Origin: Bauldia sp.
GTDB taxonomy: Bacteria > Pseudomonadota > Alphaproteobacteria > Rhizobiales > Kaistiaceae
Assembly: GCA_026126065.1 (NCBI GenBank)
Contig: JAHCJY010000005.1
Coordinates: 189,058-253,057, forward strand
Length of the DNA: 64,000 bases
Direction of reading: 5' to 3'
The position numbers and the translations under genes are program-made. Positions 40,209-48,166 of this stretch are shown in pieces. Below the pieces are notes generated by a model, which did not search any database, was not told the origin of the DNA, and worked only from the letters and a program-made list of their open reading frames with translations. Position 1 is the stretch's first letter; each line of letters starts with the position of its first letter.

Positions 40209-41498
40209 TCACCGGCCGGTTTCCGCCTGCGGCTTCGCGGTGCGCCGGCGTCCGGGCTCCACCATTCCGGATGCCGCCATCGACGTCATGGCGGGCGTGG
40301 CCTCGTGATACGGGGCGTACATGTAGTCCCGCGTGATCGGGACTGTGTCGATGGCCTTGGCCATCTGAAGATGGAACACGACCTGCTTCCGGTGAAGGAA
40401 CGTGACCTCGCAGCTCTGCAGGTAGAACTCCCACATCCGGCAGAACCGCTCGTCGAACCGGCCGGAAATCTCGGCGCGCCGGGCCTGGAACCGCTCGTCC
40501 CATGCCGCCAGGGTCTTCGCGTAGTGGATGCGTAGCGACTCGAAGTCGGTCAGCCAGAGGCCGTTCCGCTCGATCAGCGGTGCAAGTTGCGACAGGCTCG
40601 GCAGATAGGCGCCGGGAAACACGTAGCGCTGGATCCAGGGGTTGACGCCGCCCGGCCGTCCGGCCCGGCAGATGCTGTGGACCACCGCGATGCCGTCTGG
40701 CGCGAGGAGGGCCGATAGCTTGCGGAAGAACTCCGGGAGGGAGTGAAGGCCGATGTGCTCGAGCATGCCGACTGAGACGACGCGGTCGTAGGGGCCGGCG
40801 GCGTTTCGATAGTCCTCCAGCTTGAACGTCACGCGATCGGCCAGCCCGGCTTCCGCGGCCCGGCGGACCGCCGTCGCATGCTGGTCGTGCGAGAGCGTGT
40901 ATGCCGTGACATGGACGCCGTGCTCGCGGGCGAGGTGAAGGGCGAGGCCGCCCCAGCCGCAGCCGAGTTCCACCACCCGCATCCCCGGCTGGAGCAGCAG
41001 CTTGCGCGCGACGTGCCGGCGCTTGTCGCGCTGCGCGTCCTCGAGCGAGGTCACGCCATCACGCCAGTAGGCGCAGGAGTACTGGAGATCCTCGTCGAGG
41101 AAGAGGTCGTAGAGCCGCTGGTCGATGTCGTAGTGATGGCGGACATTGCGCGAGGACCGGGCGAACGTGTTCCGCCTGCGCAGCGCGTTGCCGATCCGCT
41201 GCTGCACAGCCGCGAGGGGACTGGTCTCGAGCATGCGCTCCTGCGACACGAGGACGATCTCGAGATAGTCGCGAAGCGTGCCTGCCTCGATGGAAAAGGC
41301 CTCGTCGACATAGCCGTCCGCGCCCTCGATCGACGGACGCCGGAGGAGCCGCCACTTGAACCCCGGATCGCGGATCCGGATCGTGACCGCCGGCTCGCCC
41401 TGGCCGAAGGAAGACGTCTGGCCGTCGGTGTCGATCACCGTCAGGTGGCCATGAGTGATGAAGCCGCGAAGGGCGCGTTCGAGGGGGAAAAGGGACAT
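40209..41498 (-). CDS. cfa: Cyclopropane-fatty-acyl-phospholipid synthase, paralogue 1
   Basis: The 429-residue protein uses SAM to add a methylene bridge to unsaturated acyl chains of membrane phospholipids. The N-terminal lipid-binding domain (1-120) is followed by the methyltransferase domain with VVELGCGWGGLALHLA. Residues matching the E. coli bicarbonate/active site are all present: Cys142 (YSCAYW), Glu in GMLEHIG, His and Ile in VHSIC and Tyr in IHYAKTLAAW. It is the downstream member of a tandem pair with the next gene; the two begin alike (MSLFPL) and align end to end without large gaps. Confidence 0.93.
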   Translation of the reverse strand: MSLFPLERALRGFITHGHLTVIDTDGQTSSFGQGEPAVTIRIRDPGFKWRLLRRPSIEGADGYVDEAFSIEAGTLRDYLEIVLVSQERMLETSPLAAVQQRIGNALRRRNTFARSSRNVRHHYDIDQRLYDLFLDEDLQYSCAYWRDGVTSLEDAQRDKRRHVARKLLLQPGMRVVELGCGWGGLALHLAREHGVHVTAYTLSHDQHATAVRRAAEAGLADRVTFKLEDYRNAAGPYDRVVSVGMLEHIGLHSLPEFFRKLSALLAPDGIAVVHSICRAGRPGGVNPWIQRYVFPGAYLPSLSQLAPLIERNGLWLTDFESLRIHYAKTLAAWDERFQARRAEISGRFDERFCRMWEFYLQSCEVTFLHRKQVVFHLQMAKAIDTVPITRDYMYAPYHEATPAMTSMAASGMVEPGRRRTAKPQAETGR

Positions 41499-41534
41499 CG
41501 TGCTCGCTGCCTCGGTCCCTCGCGATCGTGGGCG

Positions 41535-42842
41535 CTAGCTCGACGCCCGTCTCTGCGGCCGGCCCGGATCGGCAGTCTCGTCCGCGTGCTCGTTCACCAC
41601 CGCGGCGATCCTGCCCCGTCTTCGCGGCGTCCCGGCATCCTGCTCGGCATGGACGCCAGCGTACATATAGTCCCGCGTGATTGGTACGGCGTCGATGGTC
41701 TTGGCGATCTGCATCTGGAAGACGACCAGCGTCCTGTAGCGGAACGCCGCGGCGCAGAGCTCGAGGTAGAACTCCCACATCCGGCAGAAGCGCTCGTCGA
41801 AGCGCTTTGCGATATCCGCGCGATGCACCTGGAAGCGCTCGTTCCACGCCTCGAGGGTCTTTGCGTAGTGGACGCGCAGCGTCTCGAAGTCGGTGAGCCA
41901 CAGGCCCTGCTGCTCGAACACCGGCGCGAGCTGCGACAGGCTCGGGATGTACGACCCCGGGAAGATGTACTTGTTCATCCACGCATTGTTCGGCGCGGGC
42001 GGCCCCATCCGGCCGATCGTGTGGACGAGGGCGACGCCGTCCGGCTTCAGCAGCCGGTCGAGATTCGCGAAATATTCCGCAAAGTTCCGCTGGCCGACAT
42101 GCTCGAACATGCCCACCGAGACGATGCGGTCGTAGGCGGCCGGCTCGTCGCGATAATCCTGGAGCTTGAAGGTGACGCGGTCGGAAAGCCCTGCTTCCGC
42201 CGCGCGCCGCTTCGACGTCTCGAACTGGTCGACCGAGAGCGTGACGCCCGTCACCTCCACGCCATGCTCGCGGGCAAGATGCAGCGCCATGCCGCCCCAG
42301 CCCGAGCCGATGTCGAGCACCTTCATGCCGGGCTTCAGCAGCAGCTTGCCGGCAATGTGCCGCTTCTTGTCGATCTGCGCCTCTTCGAGCGAGGTCACCC
42401 CGTCGCGCCAGTAGGCGCAGGAGTACTGCATGTCCCGGTCGAGGAAGAGTTCGTAGAGGGCGTGGTCGATGTCGTAGTGGTGGCGGACGTTCTTCGACGC
42501 ACGCTCCGCGCCGTTGCGGCGGAACGATTCCGCGCCGCGCAGGAGGCGGGCGAGGAGGCCCTTCGGTTCCTTGCCGCGGCTCGACGCCACGACGATCTCG
42601 AGGAACTCGCGCAACGTCCCATGCTCGATGGTATACGAGCCGTCCATATAGGCTTCGCCGATAACGACGCCGGGACTGCGCATGAATCGGCGAACGAGGT
42701 TGCCGTCGTGGAACCGGAGCTCAACCTCCGGGCCAGTCGCGGCGGACCCGAACACATGTCGGGTGCCTGCCGCGTCCTGGATTGTCAGCTTGCCGTGGGT
42801 GACGAGCCGGTTGAGGAGGCGGTCGAGCGGGAACAGTGACAT
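41535..42842 (-). CDS. cfa: Cyclopropane-fatty-acyl-phospholipid synthase, paralogue 2
   Basis: The 435-residue protein is the upstream member of the tandem. It has VLDIGSGWGGMALHLA as SAM motif I, Cys142 (YSCAYW), GMFEHVG, VHTIG and VHYAKTLEAW. Its N-terminal domain differs most from paralogue 1, and its C-terminal tail after YMYAGVHAEQ is basic and unrelated. The 36-bp spacing indicates one transcript. Both copies look catalytically intact, so they may differ in substrate or in the modified position rather than in activity. Confidence 0.94.
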   Translation of the reverse strand: MSLFPLDRLLNRLVTHGKLTIQDAAGTRHVFGSAATGPEVELRFHDGNLVRRFMRSPGVVIGEAYMDGSYTIEHGTLREFLEIVVASSRGKEPKGLLARLLRGAESFRRNGAERASKNVRHHYDIDHALYELFLDRDMQYSCAYWRDGVTSLEEAQIDKKRHIAGKLLLKPGMKVLDIGSGWGGMALHLAREHGVEVTGVTLSVDQFETSKRRAAEAGLSDRVTFKLQDYRDEPAAYDRIVSVGMFEHVGQRNFAEYFANLDRLLKPDGVALVHTIGRMGPPAPNNAWMNKYIFPGSYIPSLSQLAPVFEQQGLWLTDFETLRVHYAKTLEAWNERFQVHRADIAKRFDERFCRMWEFYLELCAAAFRYRTLVVFQMQIAKTIDAVPITRDYMYAGVHAEQDAGTPRRRGRIAAVVNEHADETADPGRPQRRASS

Positions 42843-42956
42843 CGCGCACTCTCGCGAGAAAGTGACGTCATCTTAGCGCCGGCGCGCAAACCAGCAAAGC
42901 GGCACGCTGTGCATTGGAGCTTCGCGCTGGCGGCGCTGCACGATCCCTCGGGTTCC

Positions 42957-43361
42957 CTACGCGCGCTCCGTGACCTTGCGCGAAACCGAAGCGTGCGAAC
43001 GTGCGGGACGCGCCATTACGAACGTGCCGCGCAATGCGTGTCCGCGGATCAGCCACGTCCCCCTGATCTCCATGCCGTCCGCACTGAGCGTGCCGTTGTA
43101 TTCAACCGGATCGGGGAAGCGCGCGAGGTCCTGGTAGGTCTTCACGAACGACACGATGCTGCCGGTGCGATCGCCCGCGAGCGTCGCGTCGATGCCTGCA
43201 CCTGCAGCCGCGCCGACGGGCTCGCTCACCGTGCCCGTCAGCCGGGTCGCGGTCTCGATGAGTGTGGCAAGGAACGAGACCTCGCCGAGATGATGCGGAT
43301 AGACATAGCGTCCGCGCCAGACACCAGTCAGGTTCGCGGCCGACGCGGCATTCGCGTTCAC
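42957..43361 (-). CDS. Uncharacterised small beta-rich (lipocalin-like) protein
   Basis: From a GTG with GGAGG nine bases upstream, the product is 134 residues. It has a beta-rich pattern with LTGVWRGRYVYPHHLGEVSFLATLIE, then RLTGTVSEP, FVKTYQDLARFPDPVEYNGTL and MEIRGTWLI, which looks like a small barrel with repeated GxW/GxY strands. There is no clear signal peptide, and the family is not known to me. It lies between rplI and the cfa pair on the same strand. The longer in-frame N-terminus overlaps rplI antisense-free sequence but is Arg-rich and was rejected. Confidence 0.65.
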   Translation of the reverse strand: MNANAASAANLTGVWRGRYVYPHHLGEVSFLATLIETATRLTGTVSEPVGAAAGAGIDATLAGDRTGSIVSFVKTYQDLARFPDPVEYNGTLSADGMEIRGTWLIRGHALRGTFVMARPARSHASVSRKVTERA

Positions 43362-43440
43362 CTTTGCCGCCCTCCAGGTCCAGACCGCGTCCCGGCCGTC
43401 GCGCACGTGGGCGCGACGGCGAGCGGTGCGATCCTTGAGG

Positions 43441-44013
43441 CTACTCGGGCGTCGCTGTCTCGTCGACTTCGCCCTCGTCCTCCGCTTCCTCCTCCTCCTC
43501 CTCGACTTCCGCGACATCGAGGTCGCGGACGGAGAGGTCCTCGCCACGGCTCTGCCGGGCCGCCTCGTCCGGCGAGCGGGCAATGTTGATGGTGACGGAG
43601 GTCACTACCTCAGGGTGGAGGTTCACGGCGACGGTGTGCAGGCCGATCGTTTTGATCGGGTGGTTGAGGCCGATCTGGTTCCGGGACACCGAGAAGCCTT
43701 CGGCCGTGATGACGTCGGCAAGGTCACGCGTGTTGACCGAGCCGTAGAGCTGGCCGGTCTCGCCGGCCTGGCGCACCACGATGAAGCTCTTGCCGTTGAG
43801 TTTCTCGGCCACCGCCGAGGCTTCGCTCTTCCGCTCGAGGTTGCGGGCCTCGAGCTGCGCGCGCTGCGATTCGAACTGCTTCCTGTTGTTCTCGTTGGCG
43901 CGGAGCGCCTTGCCCTGCGGCAGGAGGAAGTTGCGGCCGAAACCGTCCTTGACGCGCACCACATCGCCCATCTGGCCGAGGCCGGCGATGCGTTCGAGGA
44001 GAATGACTTGCAT
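43441..44013 (-). CDS. rplI: 50S ribosomal protein L9
   Basis: The 190-residue protein has the L9 N-terminal domain ([32 protein letters not shown]), the long connecting helix and the C-terminal rRNA-binding domain. Residues from about 150 onward form an extra acidic tail with a run of Glu ([16 protein letters not shown]). The tail makes it about 40 residues longer than E. coli L9; such tails occur in other alphaproteobacteria. GGAG six bases before the ATG fixes the start. Confidence 0.97.
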   Translation of the reverse strand: MQVILLERIAGLGQMGDVVRVKDGFGRNFLLPQGKALRANENNRKQFESQRAQLEARNLERKSEASAVAEKLNGKSFIVVRQAGETGQLYGSVNTRDLADVITAEGFSVSRNQIGLNHPIKTIGLHTVAVNLHPEVVTSVTINIARSPDEAARQSRGEDLSVRDLDVAEVEEEEEEAEDEGEVDETATPE

Positions 44014-44031
44014 GGGAGTCTCCGTGGTTGA

Positions 44032-44976
44032 TCAGGTTCGTGTGGTAGGGCCGGCCGCATCGGTCTGCGGTCGAAGCGGGGTGACGGTGTCGAGAATGGC
44101 GAGGGCCGCGTAAAAGAGAGCAGGGATCCAGACGAAGAGCGGCATCGACGCGTAGACGAGGAAGAGCACCAGCGGCCTCGCGCCGATGCGGCGCGTGAAG
44201 GCATGGATTATCCCCAGTCCGACCAGGACCAGCGCGGCGCCGAAGGCGCCAGCGACGGCCTTGGCGGCATCGCCGATGGCCCCCGGTATGAACGTTGCTA
44301 GGGCGGCTATGATGAATGCGATCGAAGCCGCACGCGGCAGCCCCACGGTCCAGGCCGCGGGACGCGGGCGCACGGTGTAGCCAAGGCCGGCCGCGACGGA
44401 CGCGCCGATGAAGGCGTTCGCGACGGCGATCACCACGGATGACGCCGCCACCGCCACGGGCAACGCTGCGACGAGCCCGTCGACGAAGGTGCTCACCGCG
44501 AGCTCATCGGTCGCCGTGCCCGATTCCTGGAGCAACAGGGTAAGGTCGCTCCGGAGCGCGGTGGCGACCGCGTCCGCGTCGAAGCCCGCGATCAGCCCGG
44601 CGATGACCGTGCCTACCGCGACGACCGCTGCCACCCGCAGCAGAATCGGGCCGAGCGGGAACCACTGGGTCGTTCCGCCGGGTCCCGACGGCCGCGACAG
44701 CCCGAAATAGTGAACGATGACGGCGATAGGGACGCCGACCGTCAGGAAAGCGACGGTGCCGCTGCCGAGGTCGCCGGCCGCTGCGATCGCGGCGCCGAGA
44801 GCCAGCGCGCCGATCGCGGCCGACGCAGAGCCATAGGCGAAGCCGGCGACCGCAATGGGAAGGGGAGCGACGAAAGCCAGTGGCAGCGCGAGGACGGAGC
44901 CCCCGGCGATGGGCAGGAGGGCGAGAAGGGCGCTGAGGATGCCGGCGGCTATGCCGGCAGGAATGAAGGGCCGCAT
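44032..44976 (-). CDS. DUF2232 (YybS-like) integral membrane protein
   Basis: The 314-residue protein has about nine hydrophobic segments and almost no large soluble domain. Proteins of this family (DUF2232) regularly sit between rpsR and rplI in Rhizobiales, and this one does so here, 18 bp before rplI. It may be a small-molecule transporter (ECF-S-like topology), but no function is known. Only 158 bp separate it from rpsR, and those bases contain a repeat hairpin. Confidence 0.85.
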   Translation of the reverse strand: MRPFIPAGIAAGILSALLALLPIAGGSVLALPLAFVAPLPIAVAGFAYGSASAAIGALALGAAIAAAGDLGSGTVAFLTVGVPIAVIVHYFGLSRPSGPGGTTQWFPLGPILLRVAAVVAVGTVIAGLIAGFDADAVATALRSDLTLLLQESGTATDELAVSTFVDGLVAALPVAVAASSVVIAVANAFIGASVAAGLGYTVRPRPAAWTVGLPRAASIAFIIAALATFIPGAIGDAAKAVAGAFGAALVLVGLGIIHAFTRRIGARPLVLFLVYASMPLFVWIPALFYAALAILDTVTPLRPQTDAAGPTTRT

Positions 44977-45053
44977 TGTGTCTCGCTGTCCCGCCCTGTG
45001 GGCGGTTAGAGGCGGCTCACGGCGAACCGGGCACGCCCCAACTCAAGAAAGAG

Positions 45054-45135
45054 AGCGAATAGGATGTAGCGAATAGCGAATAGCCGCCCGCCGAAAACCC
45101 TACCCCTATTCGCTACTCGCTATTCGCTATTCGCT
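45054..45135. repeat. GCGAATAG-repeat hairpin between rpsR and the DUF2232 gene
   Basis: A 30-nt left arm (45054-45083) built from AGCGAATAG units faces a 30-nt right arm (45106-45135) of CTATTCGCT units; 25 of 30 positions pair. The 22-nt loop is CCGCCCGCCGAAAACCCTACCC. The right arm runs directly into the rpsR stop codon (45135-45137 on the minus strand). In the operon mRNA this would form a long stem just after rpsR. It is AT-richer than its surroundings and looks like an inserted repeat. Confidence 0.85.
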
Positions 45136-45383
45136 TACTTGATCACATACGGCAGCAGCCCGAGGAACCGCGCGCGCTTGATGGCACGGGCGAGTTCGCG
45201 CTGCTTCTTGGCCGACACCGCGGTGATGCGGGACGGGACGATCTTGCCGCGCTCGGAGATGTAGCGCTGCAGGAGACGCGTGTCCTTGTAGTCGATCTTC
45301 GGGGCGTCGGTGCCCGACAACGGGTCGGACTTGCGACGACGGAAGAAAGGCCGGCGGGCCGGCAGCTGGTTGATGTCGACCAT
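45135..45383 (-). CDS. rpsR: 30S ribosomal protein S18
   Basis: The 82-residue protein matches S18 over its full length: [52 protein letters not shown]. It binds the 30S platform with S6, encoded three bases upstream. The stop codon abuts the GCGAATAG-repeat hairpin. Confidence 0.98.
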   Translation of the reverse strand: MVDINQLPARRPFFRRRKSDPLSGTDAPKIDYKDTRLLQRYISERGKIVPSRITAVSAKKQRELARAIKRARFLGLLPYVIK

Positions 45384-45386
45384 GTC

Positions 45387-45848
45387 CTATTCCTCCCGGC
45401 CGGCGGATGCGCCGTCGTCGTCGCGCCGCGGACGGTCGCTGCGCGGACCACGATCGCCGCGGTCACCCCGGTCACGGCCAAACGGCCGGTCGCCGCGCGG
45501 GCCGCGATCGTCGCGGTCACTGCGGTCGCGCTTCTGCATCATCGCCGACGGCTCGTTGTCGTGGGCGTCGACGCGCACGGTCATGTAGCGCAGCACGTCC
45601 TCGCTGAGGCTTATCTGCCGCTCCATCTCGGCGACCGCAGCGGGCGGGGCGTCGATGTTCATCAGCGTGTAGTGGGCCTTGCGGTTCTTGCGAATCCGGA
45701 AGGAGACTGACTTGAGGCCCCAGGCCTCGACCTTCCCGACCGTTCCGCCGCCGGCGGTGATCGTGCCCTTCATCTGTTCGACGAGAGCCTCGACCTGCTG
45801 GCCCGACATGTCCTGCCGGGCAAGGAATACGTGTTCGTAGAGCGGCAT
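45387..45848 (-). CDS. rpsF: 30S ribosomal protein S6 with Arg/Asp-rich tail
   Basis: The 153-residue protein has the S6 ferredoxin-like fold in its first 95-100 residues ([26 protein letters not shown], then [17 protein letters not shown]). A tail of about 50 residues is made almost only of Arg, Asp, Gly and Pro in DR/RG repeats. Acidic tails are usual on S6 in enterobacteria, where RimK extends them with Glu; here the tail is mixed and repetitive. AGGAAAGG precedes the ATG. Confidence 0.97.
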   Translation of the reverse strand: MPLYEHVFLARQDMSGQQVEALVEQMKGTITAGGGTVGKVEAWGLKSVSFRIRKNRKAHYTLMNIDAPPAAVAEMERQISLSEDVLRYMTVRVDAHDNEPSAMMQKRDRSDRDDRGPRGDRPFGRDRGDRGDRGPRSDRPRRDDDGASAGREE

Positions 45849-46014
45849 TGCCGACCTTTCCTGTTCCGTCCGGCGCCAAGCCTCACCGAAGCCTTTGGGA
45901 AAGGCGGTCGGTCAACTTCGAGAGCGGAGACACGGGAGGACGGGTCAGGTCTCTGACCCAGCGGCACAGGCCGCCTCCGTTCAGCCCCCAGCCGGGACGA
46001 TTGCGAAGGCGGCG

Positions 46015-46042
46015 TTTATACGGAAATACCCGTCAATGGCAA
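46015..46042 (-). promoter_or_regulatory. Promoter of the rpsF operon
   Basis: On the minus strand TTGCCA (46042-46037) and TATAAA (46020-46015) are separated by 16 bases. Both hexamers are close to the housekeeping consensus. Transcription would start near 46008, leaving a leader of about 160 nt. Confidence 0.65.
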
Positions 46043-46144
46043 GGGCTCACGCGGGATGGACGGCGTGACGAGCCGCCGCGCTCGTGCCTTCTCAGGGTTT
46101 CCCCAGCCCGATGCGTGGCGGCAACCCGCCGATTCTTGACTTGC

Positions 46145-46157
46145 CCGTTTCAAACGG
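46145..46157. promoter_or_regulatory. Perfect palindrome in the fabD promoter region
   Basis: CCGTTTCAAACGG is a perfect 6-1-6 inverted repeat. It lies four bases downstream of a TTGACT that could be the -35 of fabD (46136-46141), which would place it between -35 and -10. That is a typical repressor position. The -10 itself is weak. Confidence 0.4.
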
Positions 46158-46217
46158 AAACAAGGCACGCGAAGAACGGCTGAAACACCGACAGCACTGC
46201 GTTACCACAGGGACGGC

Positions 46218-47162
46218 ATGGGGACGGCACTCGTATTCCCGGGGCAGGGCAGCCAGGCGGTCGGCATGGGCAAGGCGCTCGCGGACGCCTATCCGGAGGC
46301 CGCCCTGGTCTTCGCCGAGGTGGACGACGCGCTCGGCGAGAAGCTCTCCGCCATCATCTTCGACGGGCCGGCGGACGCGCTCACCCTCACGCGCAACACG
46401 CAGCCCGCCCTGATGGCCGTGAGCATCGCCGCGCTGCGCGCCCTGGCCGGCGGCGCCGGTCCGTTGCCGTCCTCCGTCACCTATCTCGCCGGCCACTCGC
46501 TGGGCGAATACGCAGCGCTTGCCGCCGCCGGCAGCCTGACGCTGGCGGACACCGCGCGCCTCCTTCGCCTCAGGGGCGAAGCCATGCAGCGCGCCGTACC
46601 ACCAGGCGAGGGCGCCATGGCGGCTATCCTCGGCCTCGACGCCGACGCCGTTCGCGACGCGGCGGCGGAGGGCTCCGCGCCGGGCGAATTGTGCGAACTC
46701 GCCAACGACAATGGCGGCGGCCAGATCGTCATTTCCGGCCACGCCGCCGCCATCGAGCGCGCGCAGGCCGCCGCGAGGGCGAAGGGAGCCAGGCGTACGG
46801 TGCCGCTCCCGGTAAGCGGTCCGTTCCATTCGAGCCTCATGGCGCCGGCGGCGCGCGAGATGGCCGACGTCCTTGCCGGGGTCGCGATCCTGCCGCCGTC
46901 CGTTCCGGTCGTCGCCAATGTGACGGCTCGGCCGCACGAGGGCCCCGAGGCCATCCGCCGGCGTCTCGTCGAGCAGATCACCGGCACGGTACGCTGGCGG
47001 GAATCGGTCGCCTGGATGAGCGGGGCCGGCGTGACGCGGTTCGTCGAAATCGGGGCCGGCAAGGTGCTGTCGGGGCTCGTGAAGCGTATTTCACCCGATG
47101 CCGAGACCGCCACTGTCGGGACGCCCGACGAGGTCGCGACCGTCGCGCCGACACTGGTCTGA
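46218..47162 (+). CDS. fabD: Malonyl-CoA:ACP transacylase
   Basis: The 314-residue enzyme loads malonyl groups onto ACP. It has FPGQGSQ at the N-terminus, the nucleophile Ser94 in AGHSLGEY, the catalytic His in SGPFHSSLM and the closing MSGAGVTRFVEIGAGKVLSGL. AGGGA precedes the ATG. It is the first gene of the fabD-fabG-acpP-fabF series. Confidence 0.97.
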   Translation: MGTALVFPGQGSQAVGMGKALADAYPEAALVFAEVDDALGEKLSAIIFDGPADALTLTRNTQPALMAVSIAALRALAGGAGPLPSSVTYLAGHSLGEYAALAAAGSLTLADTARLLRLRGEAMQRAVPPGEGAMAAILGLDADAVRDAAAEGSAPGELCELANDNGGGQIVISGHAAAIERAQAAARAKGARRTVPLPVSGPFHSSLMAPAAREMADVLAGVAILPPSVPVVANVTARPHEGPEAIRRRLVEQITGTVRWRESVAWMSGAGVTRFVEIGAGKVLSGLVKRISPDAETATVGTPDEVATVAPTLV

Positions 47163-47180
47163 AGGAACAAGGGAACCGGA

Positions 47181-47918
47181 ATGTTTGACCTCACGGACAA
47201 GATCGCCCTCGTGACGGGCGCGACCGGTGGCATCGGCGCCGCCATCGCCCGAGCGATCGTTGCCCAGGGCGGCTCTGTGGCGGTGACGGGGACGCGGCAG
47301 GCCGTGCTGGACGAACTGTGCGCGTCGATCGGCCCGAAGGCCAAGGGCTTCGTCTGCGACCTTGGCGACCGCGCGGCCGTCGATGCGCTGGCCCCGGCGG
47401 TCGAGGCCGAGTTCGGCCGCGTCGACATCCTCGTCAACAATGCCGGCATAACCCGCGACAACCTCTTCATCCGCATGTCCGACGATGACTGGGACAAGGT
47501 GATCGAGGTGAACCTCACCGCCGCCTTCCGGCTGACACGCGCGGTGCTGCGCGGCATGCTGAAGCGCCGGGCCGGCCGCATCATCGCCATGAGTTCCGTG
47601 GTCGGCGTCGCCGGCAATGCCGGGCAGCCGAACTACGCCGCCGCCAAGGCCGGCCTTCTCGGCATGACCAAGAGCCTCGCGAAGGAGGTCGGCCGGCGCG
47701 GCATCACGGTGAACGCCATCGCGCCCGGCTACATCGCCACGGCGATGGTCGATGCGCTGACCGATGCGCAGCGGGCCTCTGCCGTTGCCGAGGTTCCGGC
47801 GGACCGTTTCGGCACCCCCGAGGAGATCGCGGCGGCAGTGGTGTTCCTGGCCTCGCAGGAGGCCGCCTACATCACCGGCCAGACGCTGCACATCAACGGC
47901 GGCATGCACATCGAATAG
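47181..47918 (+). CDS. fabG: 3-oxoacyl-ACP reductase
   Basis: The 245-residue SDR has TGATGGIG, NNAGITRDNL, the catalytic Ser in IIAMSSVVG and YAAAKAG with the catalytic Tyr/Lys, and it ends in TLHINGGMHIE, as FabG proteins do. It reduces 3-oxoacyl-ACP with NADPH in fatty-acid elongation. It lies 18 bases after fabD. Confidence 0.97.
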   Translation: MFDLTDKIALVTGATGGIGAAIARAIVAQGGSVAVTGTRQAVLDELCASIGPKAKGFVCDLGDRAAVDALAPAVEAEFGRVDILVNNAGITRDNLFIRMSDDDWDKVIEVNLTAAFRLTRAVLRGMLKRRAGRIIAMSSVVGVAGNAGQPNYAAAKAGLLGMTKSLAKEVGRRGITVNAIAPGYIATAMVDALTDAQRASAVAEVPADRFGTPEEIAAAVVFLASQEAAYITGQTLHINGGMHIE

Positions 47919-47946
47919 CGGCGCGAAAGCCGCAGTCTACCATGGC

Positions 47947-47976
47947 TTGGCACCGCACACGGAACTGTGTTACAGG
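47947..47976 (+). promoter_or_regulatory. Possible acpP promoter
   Basis: TTGGCA (47947-47952) is followed after 17 bases by TTACAG, within the phrase TGTGTTACAGGCCGC. The -35 differs from consensus at one base; the -10 is poor by E. coli standards but resembles rhizobial promoters. It would give acpP its own strong transcript with a leader of nearly 190 nt. Confidence 0.35.
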
Positions 47977-47996
47977 CCGCCGCCTGCCCGGCCCCG

Positions 47997-48022
47997 GGTC
48001 CGCCACCGCCGCGCGGCGGACC
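47997..48022. other. GC-rich hairpin in the fabG-acpP gap
   Basis: GGTCCGCC (47997-48004) pairs with GGCGGACC (48015-48022) around a 10-nt loop. There is no T tract, so this is more likely an mRNA-stabilising or leader structure of acpP than a terminator. Confidence 0.45.
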
Positions 48023-48166
48023 GGAGGGGAACGGCGGAAACGGCGCCGCATCCACTTTAGTGCTTTTCATCGGCGGCCGTTCCGATAGGAATGCCGCCAA
48101 TCACACTGGACGCTCGCAGGGCGATTCTGGTTCAGTCAGTCCGCCACAATCAAGGTTAGGCCAAAC

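Larger units (their letters stand above)
45849..46217. other. Divergent regulatory region between rpsF and fabD
   Basis: This 369-bp gap contains no supported gene. Toward rpsF it holds a good promoter (46015-46042, minus) and a leader of about 155 nt. That leader includes a perfect 7-bp hairpin, GGGTCAG/CTGACCC, with a 4-nt loop (45942-45959) and CCG-containing segments near the start codon. The layout suits an S6:S18-type autoregulatory leader, although I could not match that motif in detail. Toward fabD it holds a perfect 13-nt palindrome (46145-46157). Confidence 0.55.
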
